Source: Sellimonas catena (GTDB lineage Bacteria; Bacillota; Clostridia; Lachnospirales; Lachnospiraceae). Taken from it: a stretch of DNA of 64,000 nucleotides. Under the pieces are notes generated by a model. The model ran no database searches, had not been told where the DNA came from, and worked only from the letters and a program-made list of their open reading frames with translations. This document shows, piece by piece, positions 44,023-51,766 of this stretch (the first letter of the stretch is position 1; each line of letters opens with the position of its first letter). Where the stretch lies: NCBI RefSeq assembly GCF_045063725.1, contig NZ_CP173695.1, one strand, 5' to 3'. Made by a program: the position numbers and the translations under genes.

Positions 44023-44065
44023 TTCGGTTCCTAAGTATTTTAGTTCGTTTCCTAAGAAATGTCAA
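44023..44065 (-). promoter_or_regulatory. MarR/MATE promoter with twin repeats
   Basis: On the minus strand TTGACA (44065-44060) and TAAAAT (44042-44037) are 17 bases apart. Two direct repeats, read on the plus strand as TTCGGTTCCTAAG (44023-44035) and TTCGTTTCCTAAG (44044-44056), match at 12 of 13 positions and are spaced 21 bases, two helix turns. One sits between -35 and -10, the other after -10. MarR binding would block the promoter. Confidence 0.7.
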
Positions 44066-44083
44066 TTCTTATTTCCTGCACAC

Positions 44084-44127
44084 AAAAAAGAAGACCTGCT
44101 CCCGCTTTTCTGCAGAAGAAAGTCTTC
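44084..44127 (-). terminator. Terminator of the polyamine transport operon
   Basis: On the minus strand GAAGAC and GTCTTC pair over a 26-base loop with inner pairing (TTCTGCAGAA), followed by six T. It lies 18 bases after the potC-potD stop. Confidence 0.7.
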
Positions 44128-44144
44128 CCTTTTTTTATTCTCTT

Positions 44145-46040
44145 TTAACCTGCGTTACTTGCCGCAATCTTGACGCGGCTCCAGAGATCACTGATAATCT
44201 TTTTCGTATCCGCATTGTACTCAAAAACTTCATCGTTTTCATTGTCCGTCCGCGGGATGTAGGCATTGATTCCTTCATAGTCTCCGCCTTCCCCGGAAAG
44301 GTCATCCATAACCTCCTGGTTGGCCGAGGTATATCCTACATAGCTGGAGTTATCATATGCGCCGTCATAATCGCTTGCATAATTGATAAATGCATGAGCA
44401 AGATCCGGATTCTTGGCGTTTTTCGGAATCACCATGGCATCAGACCAGAGGTTGGTTCCGGTCTCCGGCATGAAGTAGCCCATGTCTTCATTTTCGGCCA
44501 TGACATAACTTGCGTCACCGGAATAGATCAGTCCGAGCGCTTTTCTTCCCTGAGCCATGTTGTCAATGATCTCATCTGTTACGATTTCCGTATCCATCGT
44601 TTCCACACATTGTACGAGCCATTCGTATGCTTCATTTAGCTCTGCCTCGTTCTCGGTATTCATGGAATATCCAAGTGCTTTTAACGCCATCATAAAGGAA
44701 TCTCGCTCGGAATCGTACAGATAGACGTCTCCTTTATACTTCTGATCGAGGAAAATATTGTATCCTTCTCTCTCCAGATCTTTGATGTCTACCTTCGTCT
44801 TGTCATACACAATTCCCACGGTACCCCAGAAGTACGGAACGGAATAGTCATTGTTCGGATCGTACGGGAGACCAAGTACCGCATCAGACAGCTTGTCAAA
44901 GCAGTCCAGTTTTGATTTATCCAGTTTCTGCAGATAATCTTCCTCAATCAGACGCTGAATCATATAATCACTCGGGACGAGAATGTCGTAGGCTTCTCCG
45001 TTTGCCACCTTAATGTACATCTGCTCATTGGAATCGAAGTTTTCCATCACGACTGTAGCACCTGTCTCTTCTTCGAAATCACCGATAATATTTTCCCCGG
45101 TGTACTCACCCCAGTTGTAAATATGGAGTGTCTGTCCTTCGAAAGGACGATCCTTGCCTGTGATGCCTCCTCTTTGCAGCGCGGCAACGGCAACCACAAG
45201 AACACAGCATACCGCAACAGCCGGTACCCATCTTTTCCGTTTCACGGCACCGCCCTTTTTCACTCTCTTCGCCGCTATAACCGGAGCCAGATTGATCACA
45301 AGGAGCACGATGGTGATGATGACTACCACAAGGGTAGATACTGCATTGATACTCGGGTTGACACGCTTACTCATCGTGTATACCACGATACTTAAGTTCT
45401 TCACGCCGCTTCCTGTGACAAAGTAGGAAATAATAAAGTCATCCACCGACATGGTAAATGCAATCAGCGCACCGGAGACAATTCCCGGTGTAATCTGCGG
45501 CACAATGACTTTGGTCAGTGCCTTGAACGGTGTTGCCCCCAGATCCATCGCCGCATCCGCCAGGTTCGGATCCAGAGAGCGGATCTTCGGCATAACGGAA
45601 AGCATAACATAAGGAATACAGAAGGCAATATGTGCCAGAAGCATGGTAACATACCCTTTTTCCACCTTGAAGGTGATGAACAGAAGCATGAAACCGATGG
45701 CTGTCACGATCTCCGGATTCATCATCGGAAGGTTGTTTACCTGTTCCATGATATTGCGGATTACCTTTCTGGAACTGGACAATCCGATTGCCGCCACCGT
45801 ACCTACGACAGTTGCCACAATCGTCGCAAGAATCGCGATACTAAAGGTGGTATAGAGCGCGGTCATCATGTCCTGGGACTCCAGCATGTGCTGATACCAG
45901 CGAAGGGAAAATCCGGTAAAGCTGGTCAGCGATTTTCCATCATTGAAGGAGAAGATAATCATATAGAGGATCGGCAAATAGAAAAATGCGATCATCAGAA
46001 TCATCAAAGCCTTCCCTAAAGTACGTTTCTTCTTTTTCAT
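44145..46040 (-). CDS. PotC permease fused to PotD substrate-binding protein
   Basis: The 631-residue protein joins two subunits of a spermidine/putrescine ABC importer. Residues 1-265 are a six-helix permease; the EAA-like loop is DAAMDLGATPFKALTKVIVP. A seventh helix (about 272-292, WVPAVAVCCVLVVAVAAL) leads outside. From about 305 comes the binding protein: TLHIYNWGEYTGENIIGDFE, ANGEAYDILVPSDYMIQRL and VPYFWGTVGIVYDKTK. In most bacteria PotD is a separate lipoprotein; the fusion tethers it to the permease. The gene overlaps potB by four bases and ends the operon. Confidence 0.92.
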   Translation of the reverse strand: MKKKKRTLGKALMILMIAFFYLPILYMIIFSFNDGKSLTSFTGFSLRWYQHMLESQDMMTALYTTFSIAILATIVATVVGTVAAIGLSSSRKVIRNIMEQVNNLPMMNPEIVTAIGFMLLFITFKVEKGYVTMLLAHIAFCIPYVMLSVMPKIRSLDPNLADAAMDLGATPFKALTKVIVPQITPGIVSGALIAFTMSVDDFIISYFVTGSGVKNLSIVVYTMSKRVNPSINAVSTLVVVIITIVLLVINLAPVIAAKRVKKGGAVKRKRWVPAVAVCCVLVVAVAALQRGGITGKDRPFEGQTLHIYNWGEYTGENIIGDFEEETGATVVMENFDSNEQMYIKVANGEAYDILVPSDYMIQRLIEEDYLQKLDKSKLDCFDKLSDAVLGLPYDPNNDYSVPYFWGTVGIVYDKTKVDIKDLEREGYNIFLDQKYKGDVYLYDSERDSFMMALKALGYSMNTENEAELNEAYEWLVQCVETMDTEIVTDEIIDNMAQGRKALGLIYSGDASYVMAENEDMGYFMPETGTNLWSDAMVIPKNAKNPDLAHAFINYASDYDGAYDNSSYVGYTSANQEVMDDLSGEGGDYEGINAYIPRTDNENDEVFEYNADTKKIISDLWSRVKIAASNAG

Positions 46041-46879
46041 GCTTTTGCCCCCTTTCCGCCCTGATTTCTTGTTTCAATTTTACGCACGAGCATCATCAGG
46101 AGCATCATGATCACTGCCATAATCATGGAGATGGCACTTCCGAAGTTCCACTCTCCAACTGTAATAAACTGGTTTTCAATCATATTTCCGATGAGGAAAT
46201 ACTGTCCGCCTCCCAAAAGTTTCGGGATAAAGAAGGAACTGACTGCCGGAAGGAATACCAGCGTAATTCCGTTGATGACTCCCGGAAGGGAAAGCGGAAG
46301 CGTTACCCTCCGGAAAGTCTGCGCCGGACTTGCTCCAAGATCCGCGCTTGCCTCCAAAAGGGAATGATCCATCTTGCTTAAAGACGTCTGAATCTGCAGA
46401 ATCATAAATGGAAGGAAGTTGTACACCATACCAAGGAGTACTGATCCTTCTGTATACAAAAGCTCGACATCTCCCAGCCCGAAAATTCCAAGGATCCGCT
46501 GAATGATTCCGCCCTCGCTGAGAAGGCCGATCCATGCGTAGGTTCTTACCAGCATGTTGATCCACATCGGAATCGTAATGCAGAGAATCAGAATATTCTG
46601 CACCTTTTCACTGCTCCTGGCAATAAAGTACGCTGCCGGGTAACCGAGGATCAGACAGATAATCGTTGTTTTAATCGCAATTAACAAAGATCTCCACAGA
46701 ATAAGAAGGAAATCCGGGTCTGTAAAGAACTTGATGTAATGATCCAGTGTCAGGGAGAAGGAAATAATACTATTTCCAGGCTCCATGACCGAATACATGG
46801 CAATCAGCGCCATAGGAAGTACCAGCATCAACGCAGCCCAGATAATATAAGGGACTGCCAGCTTTGAAAATCGTTTCAT
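46037..46879 (-). CDS. potB: Spermidine/putrescine ABC transporter permease PotB
   Basis: The 280-residue protein has six membrane helices and the ABC importer loop LLEASADLGASPAQTFRRVT. MLVRTYAWIGLLSEGG is a mark of PotB. It pairs with the PotC half of the downstream fusion and is powered by PotA. AAGGAGG within the end of potA precedes the ATG. It overlaps the next gene by four bases. Confidence 0.93.
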   Translation of the reverse strand: MKRFSKLAVPYIIWAALMLVLPMALIAMYSVMEPGNSIISFSLTLDHYIKFFTDPDFLLILWRSLLIAIKTTIICLILGYPAAYFIARSSEKVQNILILCITIPMWINMLVRTYAWIGLLSEGGIIQRILGIFGLGDVELLYTEGSVLLGMVYNFLPFMILQIQTSLSKMDHSLLEASADLGASPAQTFRRVTLPLSLPGVINGITLVFLPAVSSFFIPKLLGGGQYFLIGNMIENQFITVGEWNFGSAISMIMAVIMMLLMMLVRKIETRNQGGKGAKA

Positions 46880-48457
46880 TTAGAATACCTCCTTGGACAT
46901 GACATGGATATCCTCCGGGAAAAAGGTAAGCCCTACCTCCTGTCCCTCTTCGGTATAATCCGTTGTATGGATTTTGAATTCCCGGCCTGTCGTGGAGAAG
47001 GTGATCTGGTATACACCCTCTTTGACATCCTCAGGCTCAAAATCGTAGTCAACGCTGAGATCCACGGATTCATCTTCATTACTGAGCTTCCAGCCCTGTG
47101 CCCCGGCCCAGGTCTTCAGATCCGTATCAAGAGCCTGTGACTCTGTGATCTCGTCCACTGTTTTAAAGAAGTTGAACGCCATGACACCCTCATTTGCCTT
47201 TTCATTCTTAACAAACGGCTGGTCTACTACATAGATATTCCGCACAATACTTGTCCCGTTGGATGTGGAGAAGGTAACCGGATATTTTCCTTCTTCTTTT
47301 TCCAGACTGTACTCTACCTTGGCAATGGAAATCAGTTCATCTGCCGCCGGGTCCCACGCCTGGGCATTGGAAAGGGCGATGATCTCCTTGTCGTCCAGTT
47401 CTTCCACGTCGTCGATATCCACGTAGAAATCATTGGCGCTGATCATCTCTTTGCCGTCCTCACTCTTTACATCCTGATTCCGGATCACACGCATATTGAC
47501 GGTGACGCTTGTTCCCGGAACTGTCTCCACCATGATCTCATAATGGACACCTTTGAACAGGACACTTAATACTTCTCCTGTCATCTTTCCGTCTTTGACA
47601 TCCACAATATCAATATCCTCCGGACGGATGACCACATCTACCGGTTCGTTCTCTTTAAATCCAAAGTCCACGCAGTCAAAGGTAATGTCATCAAAACGCA
47701 CCTTGTAATCTTCCACCATGGTTCCCGGGATAATATTGCTCTCCCCGATAAAATTCGCTACAAAACGGTTTGCCGGTTCATTGTAGATGTCCTCCGGAGA
47801 TCCTACCTGCTGGATTTCCCCGTTTTTCATGACCACGATTTTATCAGACATGGTCAGCGCTTCTTCCTGGTCATGGGTAACAAAGATGAAGGTAATTCCG
47901 ACCTCCTGCTGAATCCGTTTCAGCTCGTACTGCATCTCCTTGCGGAGCTTCAAATCCAGCGCCGCCAGAGGCTCGTCCAGCAGAAGCACCTTCGGCTCAT
48001 TTACCAGCGCTCTTGCGATGGCAACACGCTGCTGCTGCCCGCCGGAAAGAAGTGTCGTATTTTTATCTTCGTATCCCTCAAGTCCAATCAGCTTCAGCAT
48101 CTTCATGACCTTCTGGTCGATGACGTCCTTACTCATCTTCTTGATTTTCAGTCCAAAAGCGATATTTTCATATACACTCAGATGCGGAAACAAGGCATAT
48201 TTCTGAAAAACCGTATTTAACTCTCTCTCATAAGGAGGCTTTTTACTGATTTCCTCCCCGTCAAAGATCACAGAACCTTCGTCCGCATCCAGAAAGCCCC
48301 CAAGAATACGCAAAAGTGTTGTCTTACCACAGCCGCTTGGACCTAAAAGAGTGACAAATTCATTCTCATAAATATCCAGATTGATTCCTTTTAAGACAAT
48401 CTGGCCGTCAAAATTTTTCACAATATTGCGAAACTCGATCAGTTTTTTCTCTTCCAT
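46880..48457 (-). CDS. potA: Spermidine/putrescine ABC ATPase PotA with insertion in C-terminal domain
   Basis: The 525-residue protein is about 150 residues longer than usual PotA. Residues 1-240 are a standard ATPase: LLGPSGCGKTTLLRIL, LLSGGQQQRVAIARAL, LLLDEPLAALDLKL and FVTHDQEEAL. A TOBE-type domain begins near 270 (VVIRPEDIDIVDVKDGKMTG). It is interrupted at about 330 by a stretch with two Ig-like parts (YPVTFSTSNGTS; YQITFSTTGREF). The TOBE ending EGQEVGLTFFPEDIHVM then closes the protein. The insertion may be a regulatory domain. The gene follows the cupin-XRE gene by 14 bases. Confidence 0.9.
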   Translation of the reverse strand: MEEKKLIEFRNIVKNFDGQIVLKGINLDIYENEFVTLLGPSGCGKTTLLRILGGFLDADEGSVIFDGEEISKKPPYERELNTVFQKYALFPHLSVYENIAFGLKIKKMSKDVIDQKVMKMLKLIGLEGYEDKNTTLLSGGQQQRVAIARALVNEPKVLLLDEPLAALDLKLRKEMQYELKRIQQEVGITFIFVTHDQEEALTMSDKIVVMKNGEIQQVGSPEDIYNEPANRFVANFIGESNIIPGTMVEDYKVRFDDITFDCVDFGFKENEPVDVVIRPEDIDIVDVKDGKMTGEVLSVLFKGVHYEIMVETVPGTSVTVNMRVIRNQDVKSEDGKEMISANDFYVDIDDVEELDDKEIIALSNAQAWDPAADELISIAKVEYSLEKEEGKYPVTFSTSNGTSIVRNIYVVDQPFVKNEKANEGVMAFNFFKTVDEITESQALDTDLKTWAGAQGWKLSNEDESVDLSVDYDFEPEDVKEGVYQITFSTTGREFKIHTTDYTEEGQEVGLTFFPEDIHVMSKEVF

Positions 48458-48471
48458 CTCATTTCTCCTTC

Positions 48472-49005
48472 CTAGAACATCGGCGGCGTTGTGATCCAGA
48501 GGATCTTCGCATCGCCGGTACCGTGATTGTACAGATAATGACTCTTGGACCCGTCCATATAGAACGTCTCATGAGCCTTCACCTTATACTTTTTCCCCTC
48601 TTGTACGATGGTTACGCTTCCTTTCAGCACATAACCGAACTCCTGGCCCTGATAAGCAGAGAGCACATGGCTCTTTTTTTTCGGATGCAGTGTCAAAATG
48701 ATCGGCTCCATCTCATTTTTCTGCGCGTTTGGGACAATCCATTCGATCGTATAATCTTCCTGCTCATCCACAAAGAAATCCTGTACAGGAAACACGATCT
48801 GCTTCTCTTCCTCTTCATGAAAGAAATCGGACAGATTACTTCCCAACGCCTCCAGAATATCCTCAAGCGTCGCAATACTCGGCGTCGTCAGCCCACGCTC
48901 CACCTGTGAGAGAAATCCCTTTGTCAGCTCGCTGCGGGACGCAAGATCTCCAAGCGTCAGATCATTCTGTAGCCTCAGTTCTTTCAGTTTCTTTCCAATG
49001 TCCAC
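48472..49005 (-). CDS. XRE-type regulator with cupin domain (polyamine-type)
   Basis: The 177-residue protein has an N-terminal Cro/C1 HTH (LTLGDLASRSELTKGFLSQV, ERGLTTPSIATLEDILEALG) and a C-terminal cupin (QEFGYVLKGSVTIVQEGKKY, HETFYMDGSKSHYLYNHG). This is the layout of PuuR-like regulators that sense polyamine level. It is the first gene of the pot operon and likely controls it. The start is GTG with CGGAGGTG upstream. Confidence 0.88.
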   Translation of the reverse strand: MDIGKKLKELRLQNDLTLGDLASRSELTKGFLSQVERGLTTPSIATLEDILEALGSNLSDFFHEEEEKQIVFPVQDFFVDEQEDYTIEWIVPNAQKNEMEPIILTLHPKKKSHVLSAYQGQEFGYVLKGSVTIVQEGKKYKVKAHETFYMDGSKSHYLYNHGTGDAKILWITTPPMF

Positions 49006-49188
49006 TTACCGCACCTCCGGTTTTCTAATACTATACTTTTTGTTCAAAATATGCGAACCGAATCTAATTATACATCCTCGACGACAAAATGCAACAGGTT
49101 TTGATGATTTTTTCACATTTCCTTTGCTTGCACCATTTTCTACTAAGTAGTAAAATAAAATCATATCAAAAAATAGGAGGAATATTTC

Positions 49189-50853
49189 ATGAGCTGGATC
49201 CCACTGCCTGTCGGCATTGAAAATTATGCAGAACTCATTGAAAAAGGATATTACTATATAGATAAGACATTACTGATCAAAGATCTGATCGATCTGAAAG
49301 GGAAAGTCAATCTGTTCACACGCCCGCGCCGTTTTGGTAAAACTTTAAATCTCAGTATGCTGCGGTATTTTTTTGAAAAGTCTGATGTGAATCCAGCCCC
49401 TCTCTTTGAAGGTACTAAAATTTGGGATGCCGGCCATCCTTATACGGATCAGATGGGACAGTATCCGGTTATCACACTTTCTTTGAAATCATTAAAACAG
49501 ACTGATTTTAAATCAGCTTTTTACTGTCTGCGTGAGGAAATTGCAAGGGAATTTGACCGTCATGCTTCGCTTGTCTCTTCTCTGGATTCCAGAGACAAGC
49601 AGGAAAAATACAATCGATTTGTGGAGCAAAAGGCGGCGTCAGAGGAATACCTGACATCACTAAGATTTTTGTCAGACTGTCTCTATGCTTCCTCTCAGAC
49701 CCGCTGCATTATCCTGATTGATGAATACGATGTCCCTCTGGAGAATGTATATTTTCACGGATTTTATCCGGAAATGCTCTCGTTGATCCGGTCTGTTTTT
49801 GAATCTGCACTCAAAACGAACGACACTCTGGAATTCGCTGTCATCACCGGCTGCTTAAGGATCAGCAAAGAATCTATCTTTACCGGCTTAAACAATTTGT
49901 CAATGATTTCCATCATGGATCAGTCCTATGCGGAACACTTTGGATTTACTCAAGAAGAGGTGGACCAGATGCTTCGGGATTATCAGCTGGAAGACCGCCG
50001 GGAAGATATCAGGAAGTGGTACGATGGCTACTGCTTCGGGAACACAGAAGTATATAATCCCTGGAGCGTGATCAACGACGTGAATTCCTGTTACAAAGAC
50101 AAACATGCTCTTTTTAAGCCGTACTGGTCCAATACAAGCTCCAACAGTATCGTCCGTACGCTGATTGAAAAAGCGGATTTATCTGTCCGTCAGGAAATCG
50201 AATCCTTGATTGCAGGAGGTACAATTATCAAACCAGTCCATGAAGACATCACCTATGCCGACATCGACACCTCCCAGGATTATTTGTGGAATTTTCTTTT
50301 TTTTACAGGTTATCTCAAGAAAAGAAAACAGTATCAGGAAAACGGCGAAATCTATATGGAGCTGGCAATTCCAAACATGGAAGTCCGGCATATCTATAAG
50401 CATACTGTCCTGCTCTGGTTTGAAGAAAAAATAAAAATGAAAGATTTATCCGAACTGTACCGCAGTATTTTGGACGGTGACCGTAAAAAGCTCTCCGAGT
50501 TCCTTTCTGAAATGCTCATGGAGACAATTAGTTTTTATGATTATCAGGAAAACTATTATCACGGTTTTCTTGCCGGTCTTTTAAAGCATTTTGGCGATTA
50601 TATCGTCGTATCAAACCGGGAATCCGGCAGCGGCAGACCGGATCTGATTCTGAAATATCCAAGTGTCCGGGGAAAGGCTGTCATCTTTGAAATCAAGACA
50701 GCCGACAGCTATCAGGATCTGGAATGTAAATGTGATGAGGCCCTACAGCAGATTGAAGAAAGGCATTATGCAGACTCCCTTCAAAAAGAAGGATACCAGA
50801 CGATCTTAAAATATGGGATAGCTTTTTATAAAAAAGAATGTATGGTGAAATAG
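49189..50853 (+). CDS. AAA-ATPase-like / PD-(D/E)XK nuclease-like protein
   Basis: The 554-residue protein starts at MSWIPLPVGIENYAELIEKG with AGGAGG upstream. It has an AAA-ATPase-like domain (PF09820 type): YIDKTLLIKDLI, RPRRFGKTLNLSML as the P-loop variant, and CIILIDEYDVPLENVY as Walker B. The C-terminal domain has GRPDLILKYPSVRGKAVIFE and then IKTA, the PD-(D/E)xK nuclease-like pattern. The family is large in gut Firmicutes and Bacteroidetes and has no established role; defence or DNA repair has been guessed. It stands alone, divergent from the pot operon. Confidence 0.85.
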   Translation: MSWIPLPVGIENYAELIEKGYYYIDKTLLIKDLIDLKGKVNLFTRPRRFGKTLNLSMLRYFFEKSDVNPAPLFEGTKIWDAGHPYTDQMGQYPVITLSLKSLKQTDFKSAFYCLREEIAREFDRHASLVSSLDSRDKQEKYNRFVEQKAASEEYLTSLRFLSDCLYASSQTRCIILIDEYDVPLENVYFHGFYPEMLSLIRSVFESALKTNDTLEFAVITGCLRISKESIFTGLNNLSMISIMDQSYAEHFGFTQEEVDQMLRDYQLEDRREDIRKWYDGYCFGNTEVYNPWSVINDVNSCYKDKHALFKPYWSNTSSNSIVRTLIEKADLSVRQEIESLIAGGTIIKPVHEDITYADIDTSQDYLWNFLFFTGYLKKRKQYQENGEIYMELAIPNMEVRHIYKHTVLLWFEEKIKMKDLSELYRSILDGDRKKLSEFLSEMLMETISFYDYQENYYHGFLAGLLKHFGDYIVVSNRESGSGRPDLILKYPSVRGKAVIFEIKTADSYQDLECKCDEALQQIEERHYADSLQKEGYQTILKYGIAFYKKECMVK

Positions 50854-51018
50854 TACTTCTAGAAATGCTCAAGCCAAACTTAAAAAAATAATTATATCCG
50901 TCAGGACAATGCATACAGCAGACTGTCTCCTTACTTTCTTGGCTGGACAGTCTGCTGTTATATTCTTACAAATCTGCCATTCTTCCGATAATCTCCTGAT
51001 AAAACTGTTCTCTACCAC

Positions 51019-51138
51019 CCTTTCTCCTCCGGAGAGTTCATACGGATTCTTCTTGAGCAGATGTTCAATCTGAAACTGTTTTGTATAACGCAGGGCAGCT
51101 TCTGTCATAACTTTGACCTCTTCCTTACCAAGGATCAT
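51019..51138 (-). pseudogene. Fragment of an ABC transporter ATPase gene
   Basis: A minus-strand frame encodes TEAALRYTKQFQIEHLLKKN followed by PYELSGGER, the segment around the ABC signature motif of an energy-coupling-type ATPase. The sequence on both sides is unrelated to ABC proteins, and no Walker A or B remains. It is a small decayed fragment. Confidence 0.55.
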
Positions 51139-51290
51139 CGGAAATTTCTCTTTTATCCTCTTCCAAAATCTGTAGCAACAAACACTTTACTTCCAACTCA
51201 TTTGCCCACTTGCTGATAATTCCCCTCTCCATGTAATCCAACACAAAAAGTAAATATATACCCCTTTAGATAAAATACCATCTTTATGAA

Positions 51291-51319
51291 AAGAAAAACT
51301 CCCCAGACAGACTGGGGAG
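51291..51319 (-). terminator. Intrinsic terminator in the remnant region
   Basis: On the minus strand CTCCCCAG-TCTGT-CTGGGGAG is a perfect 8-bp stem followed by TTTTTCTTTTC. It probably ends the transcript from cutC, the transglutaminase-like gene and the frameshifted small gene. The stretch 51320-51473 holds no gene, and 51139-51290 shows only short frames without a start signal. Confidence 0.8.
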
Positions 51320-51473
51320 CCTTCAGAAGCTATACCTTTCGGTCATACGGCTTCGTTGAAACATTTATAAAATACCCACTGTATTCTGAAAACAGATGTG
51401 GGACTTAATCATAGTTTCTTCTTCATTTTTATTATATACAGACACATTTTTCCTGTCAACAGATTTTATTCCT

Positions 51474-51756
51474 CTACAATCTGTATGCCCTACGAAATTT
51501 CCCTTTTACCATTTCAAAATCTTCCGGCGTCAATGTGCCGACACAACCACGGACTGCATCCAGTCTTGCCATACTTACTGCCCGTATTTCCTCACACTGT
51601 ACCATACTATCTTTCTCCAAAAAATCATAGACATGCATAAAATCCGGTATCACTCTGCCTTCGTCTGTTTGTATGAAACTTTGAAATTCTATGGTAGTTT
51701 AATTTATCTTTTCCCCATCCGGCAATATTGTAATATTCCTGTGCTTCCTGATTCAT
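51474..51756 (-). pseudogene. Small gene of unknown family, broken by a one-base shift
   Basis: An ATG at 51756 with AGAGGAGAG upstream opens MNQEAQEYYNIAGWGKDKLN. The continuing frame then loses sense. Dropping one T after the AAC codon gives a fluent reading, TIEFQSFIQTDEGRVIPDFM, HVYDFLEKDSMVQCEEIRAV, SMARLDAVRGCVGTLTPEDF, ending EMVKGKFRRAYRL and a stop at 51474. The combined protein would be about 93 residues. It follows the transglutaminase-like gene by ten bases. Family not recognised. Confidence 0.6.
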
Positions 51757-51766
51757 TATCTCTCCT

